Shown here: positions 63,100 to 64,000 of the stretch, piece after piece
How the letters are laid out: the number at the start of each line of letters is the position of its first letter
How positions within the stretch are numbered: the first letter of the stretch is position 1
Assembly: GCA_964019155.1 (NCBI GenBank)
Contig: OZ025244.1
Span: 9,361,919-9,425,918 of the forward strand
Origin: Osedax fenrisi
Taxonomy: Eukaryota > Annelida > Polychaeta > Sabellida > Siboglinidae
Reading direction: 5' to 3'
DNA length: 64,000 nucleotides
Position numbers and translations under genes: made by a program
The notes under the pieces: generated by a model
Databases searched by the model: none
Told to the model about the DNA's origin: nothing
Seen by the model: the letters and a program-made list of their open reading frames with translations, nothing else

Positions 63100-63545
63100 T
63101 ATCTCTTCTGGTTTTTTTTAATGTGTTTTTGTTATAGAAAATTTAGGTTTTTATATATATATTTCAAATATATTATAATATAAAATTAATAATTCATTAT
63201 TATTACAGATAAAGTGGGAAGTATTATTTTATTTTTGTTTGTTCTGTATTATATTTTGTTATAAATTTATTTTTGTTATAGAAAATTCGGATTTTTTATA
63301 TCTATATTTCAAATATACTATAATATAAAATTAATAATTCATTATTATTACAGATAAAGTGTGAAGTATTATTTTACTTTTGTTTGTTCGGTATTATATG
63401 TTTGTTTTATATATATTTTGTAAATATGTTTCAAATGTATTATATTACTAAAATACAATATTAATAATTTTCTATTATTTCAGATTATAGTGATAAGTAT
63501 TATATTATTTTGTTTCGTAATATTATTGGTATGTTTTGTTATTAA
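63100..63545. repeat. Tandem repeat in the LINE 3' UTR
   Basis: Three diverged units of about 130-150 bp sharing TTTTGTTATAGAAAATT, TTCAAATATATTATAATATA and TATTACAGATAAAGTG(G/T)GAAG. A related TATTATTACAGATTTTGG occurs again at about 63663. Confidence 0.75.
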
Positions 63546-64000
63546 CTGTTTTTGTATATGTATATTGGTTTATTTTATTTGTAACTTGTTCTTTTTTATA
63601 TATATATATATATATGTTTCAAATTGATTATACAATTAAAATATAAATTAATAAAGTACCTACTATTATTACAGATTTTGGTAAGTATTACATTATTTGT
63701 TTGTTTCATTCTAGTATTGGTTTATTTGATTTTTAATATGTTCTGTTTATAATATATTTAAAATTTAACATTTAAAATTTAAAATTTAAATATTAAATTA
63801 TATAACTAATAATTTATTAATAAAACAGGATACAAGATGAAGAATTCTATAAAGTTAAAGTAGAAATTGAATATTTCGATACAACTTACAAAATAATGTA
63901 TTTTATTTCTATTTTCGATTATTTTTACGCTATATTTTATTTCTATTTTTATCATTTTTCGTTTATAATTACTATATGATTTATTTCTACTTTCGATTGT

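Larger units (their letters stand above)
59150..64000 (+). mobile_element. Nearly complete non-LTR retrotransposon (Jockey/CR1-like), runs off the window
   Basis: Order: ORF1 with a PHD-like zinc finger (from 59195), AP-endonuclease (60184-60858), reverse transcriptase (to 62290), C-terminal region (to 63055), then a long 3' UTR with internal repeats. Damage is slight: one frame change near 60065, one near 60830 and in-frame TGA codons at 60178 and 62288. Extremely AT-rich codon use. A truncated relative of its 3' UTR lies at 40703-41300. It sits just 5' of the visible iGluR exons. Confidence 0.85.

Overview
This is a very AT-rich, intron-rich, transposon-filled stretch of a metazoan (probably invertebrate) nuclear genome. 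Support: short phase-compatible exons with GT-AG borders in long introns, an animal ionotropic glutamate receptor, a tRNA-headed SINE family, several non-LTR retrotransposons, a Tigger/pogo transposon, MITE families and dozens of long (TA)n tracts. The sequence alone does not identify a phylum. Most long open frames come from retrotransposons or microsatellites; the host exons are shorter than the usual ORF cutoff and were found by frame, homology pattern and splice phase.

Host gene 1 (+ strand, 1469 to 13651 or 14861) is a coiled-coil protein. Seven or eight exons join in consistent phase, and the 5' end lies left of the window. Its introns hold three SINEs, a 1.8 kb inverted-repeat element, a small MITE and a 3.4 kb LINE.

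Host gene 2 (- strand, 18514 to at least 57854) is an ionotropic glutamate receptor (iGluR) covering about 39 kb. Thirteen exons can be placed. Eleven of them run unbroken in phase from the start of ligand-binding segment S1 through M1, pore loop, M3 and S2 to the terminal M4 exon. Two further exons belong to the amino-terminal domain. The two genes are convergent, 3' ends about 3.7 kb apart. The largest iGluR intron (21948-40358) contains three more phase-compatible exon candidates on the same strand (29749-33760) that look like part of a different receptor-type extracellular domain.

Mobile DNA by region: 1-500 two SINE copies; 1917-3762 inverted-repeat element; 5063-5204 MITE; 7712-11157 LINE inside (TA)n; 15652-17740 a TTAA-flanked element containing a LINE 3' end that itself contains a 540-bp hAT-type MITE with an 8-bp target duplication; 21300-21660 and 24725-25500 LINE fragments; 28100-34668 three copies of a 450-bp MITE; 35600-38750 a repeated array; 40607-41396 a LINE 3' fragment between (AAT)n tracts; 46580-48640 a CR1/L2-like LINE; 52759-53918 a Tigger-like transposon; 59150-64000 a nearly complete LINE with a zinc-finger ORF1, endonuclease and reverse transcriptase, broken by a few frameshifts and stops. 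The window ends inside its 3' UTR.

Several repeats sit exactly at iGluR splice sites: a 15-bp minisatellite supplies one pyrimidine tract, a 46-bp tandem repeat duplicates one acceptor region, and a SINE tail touches one donor.
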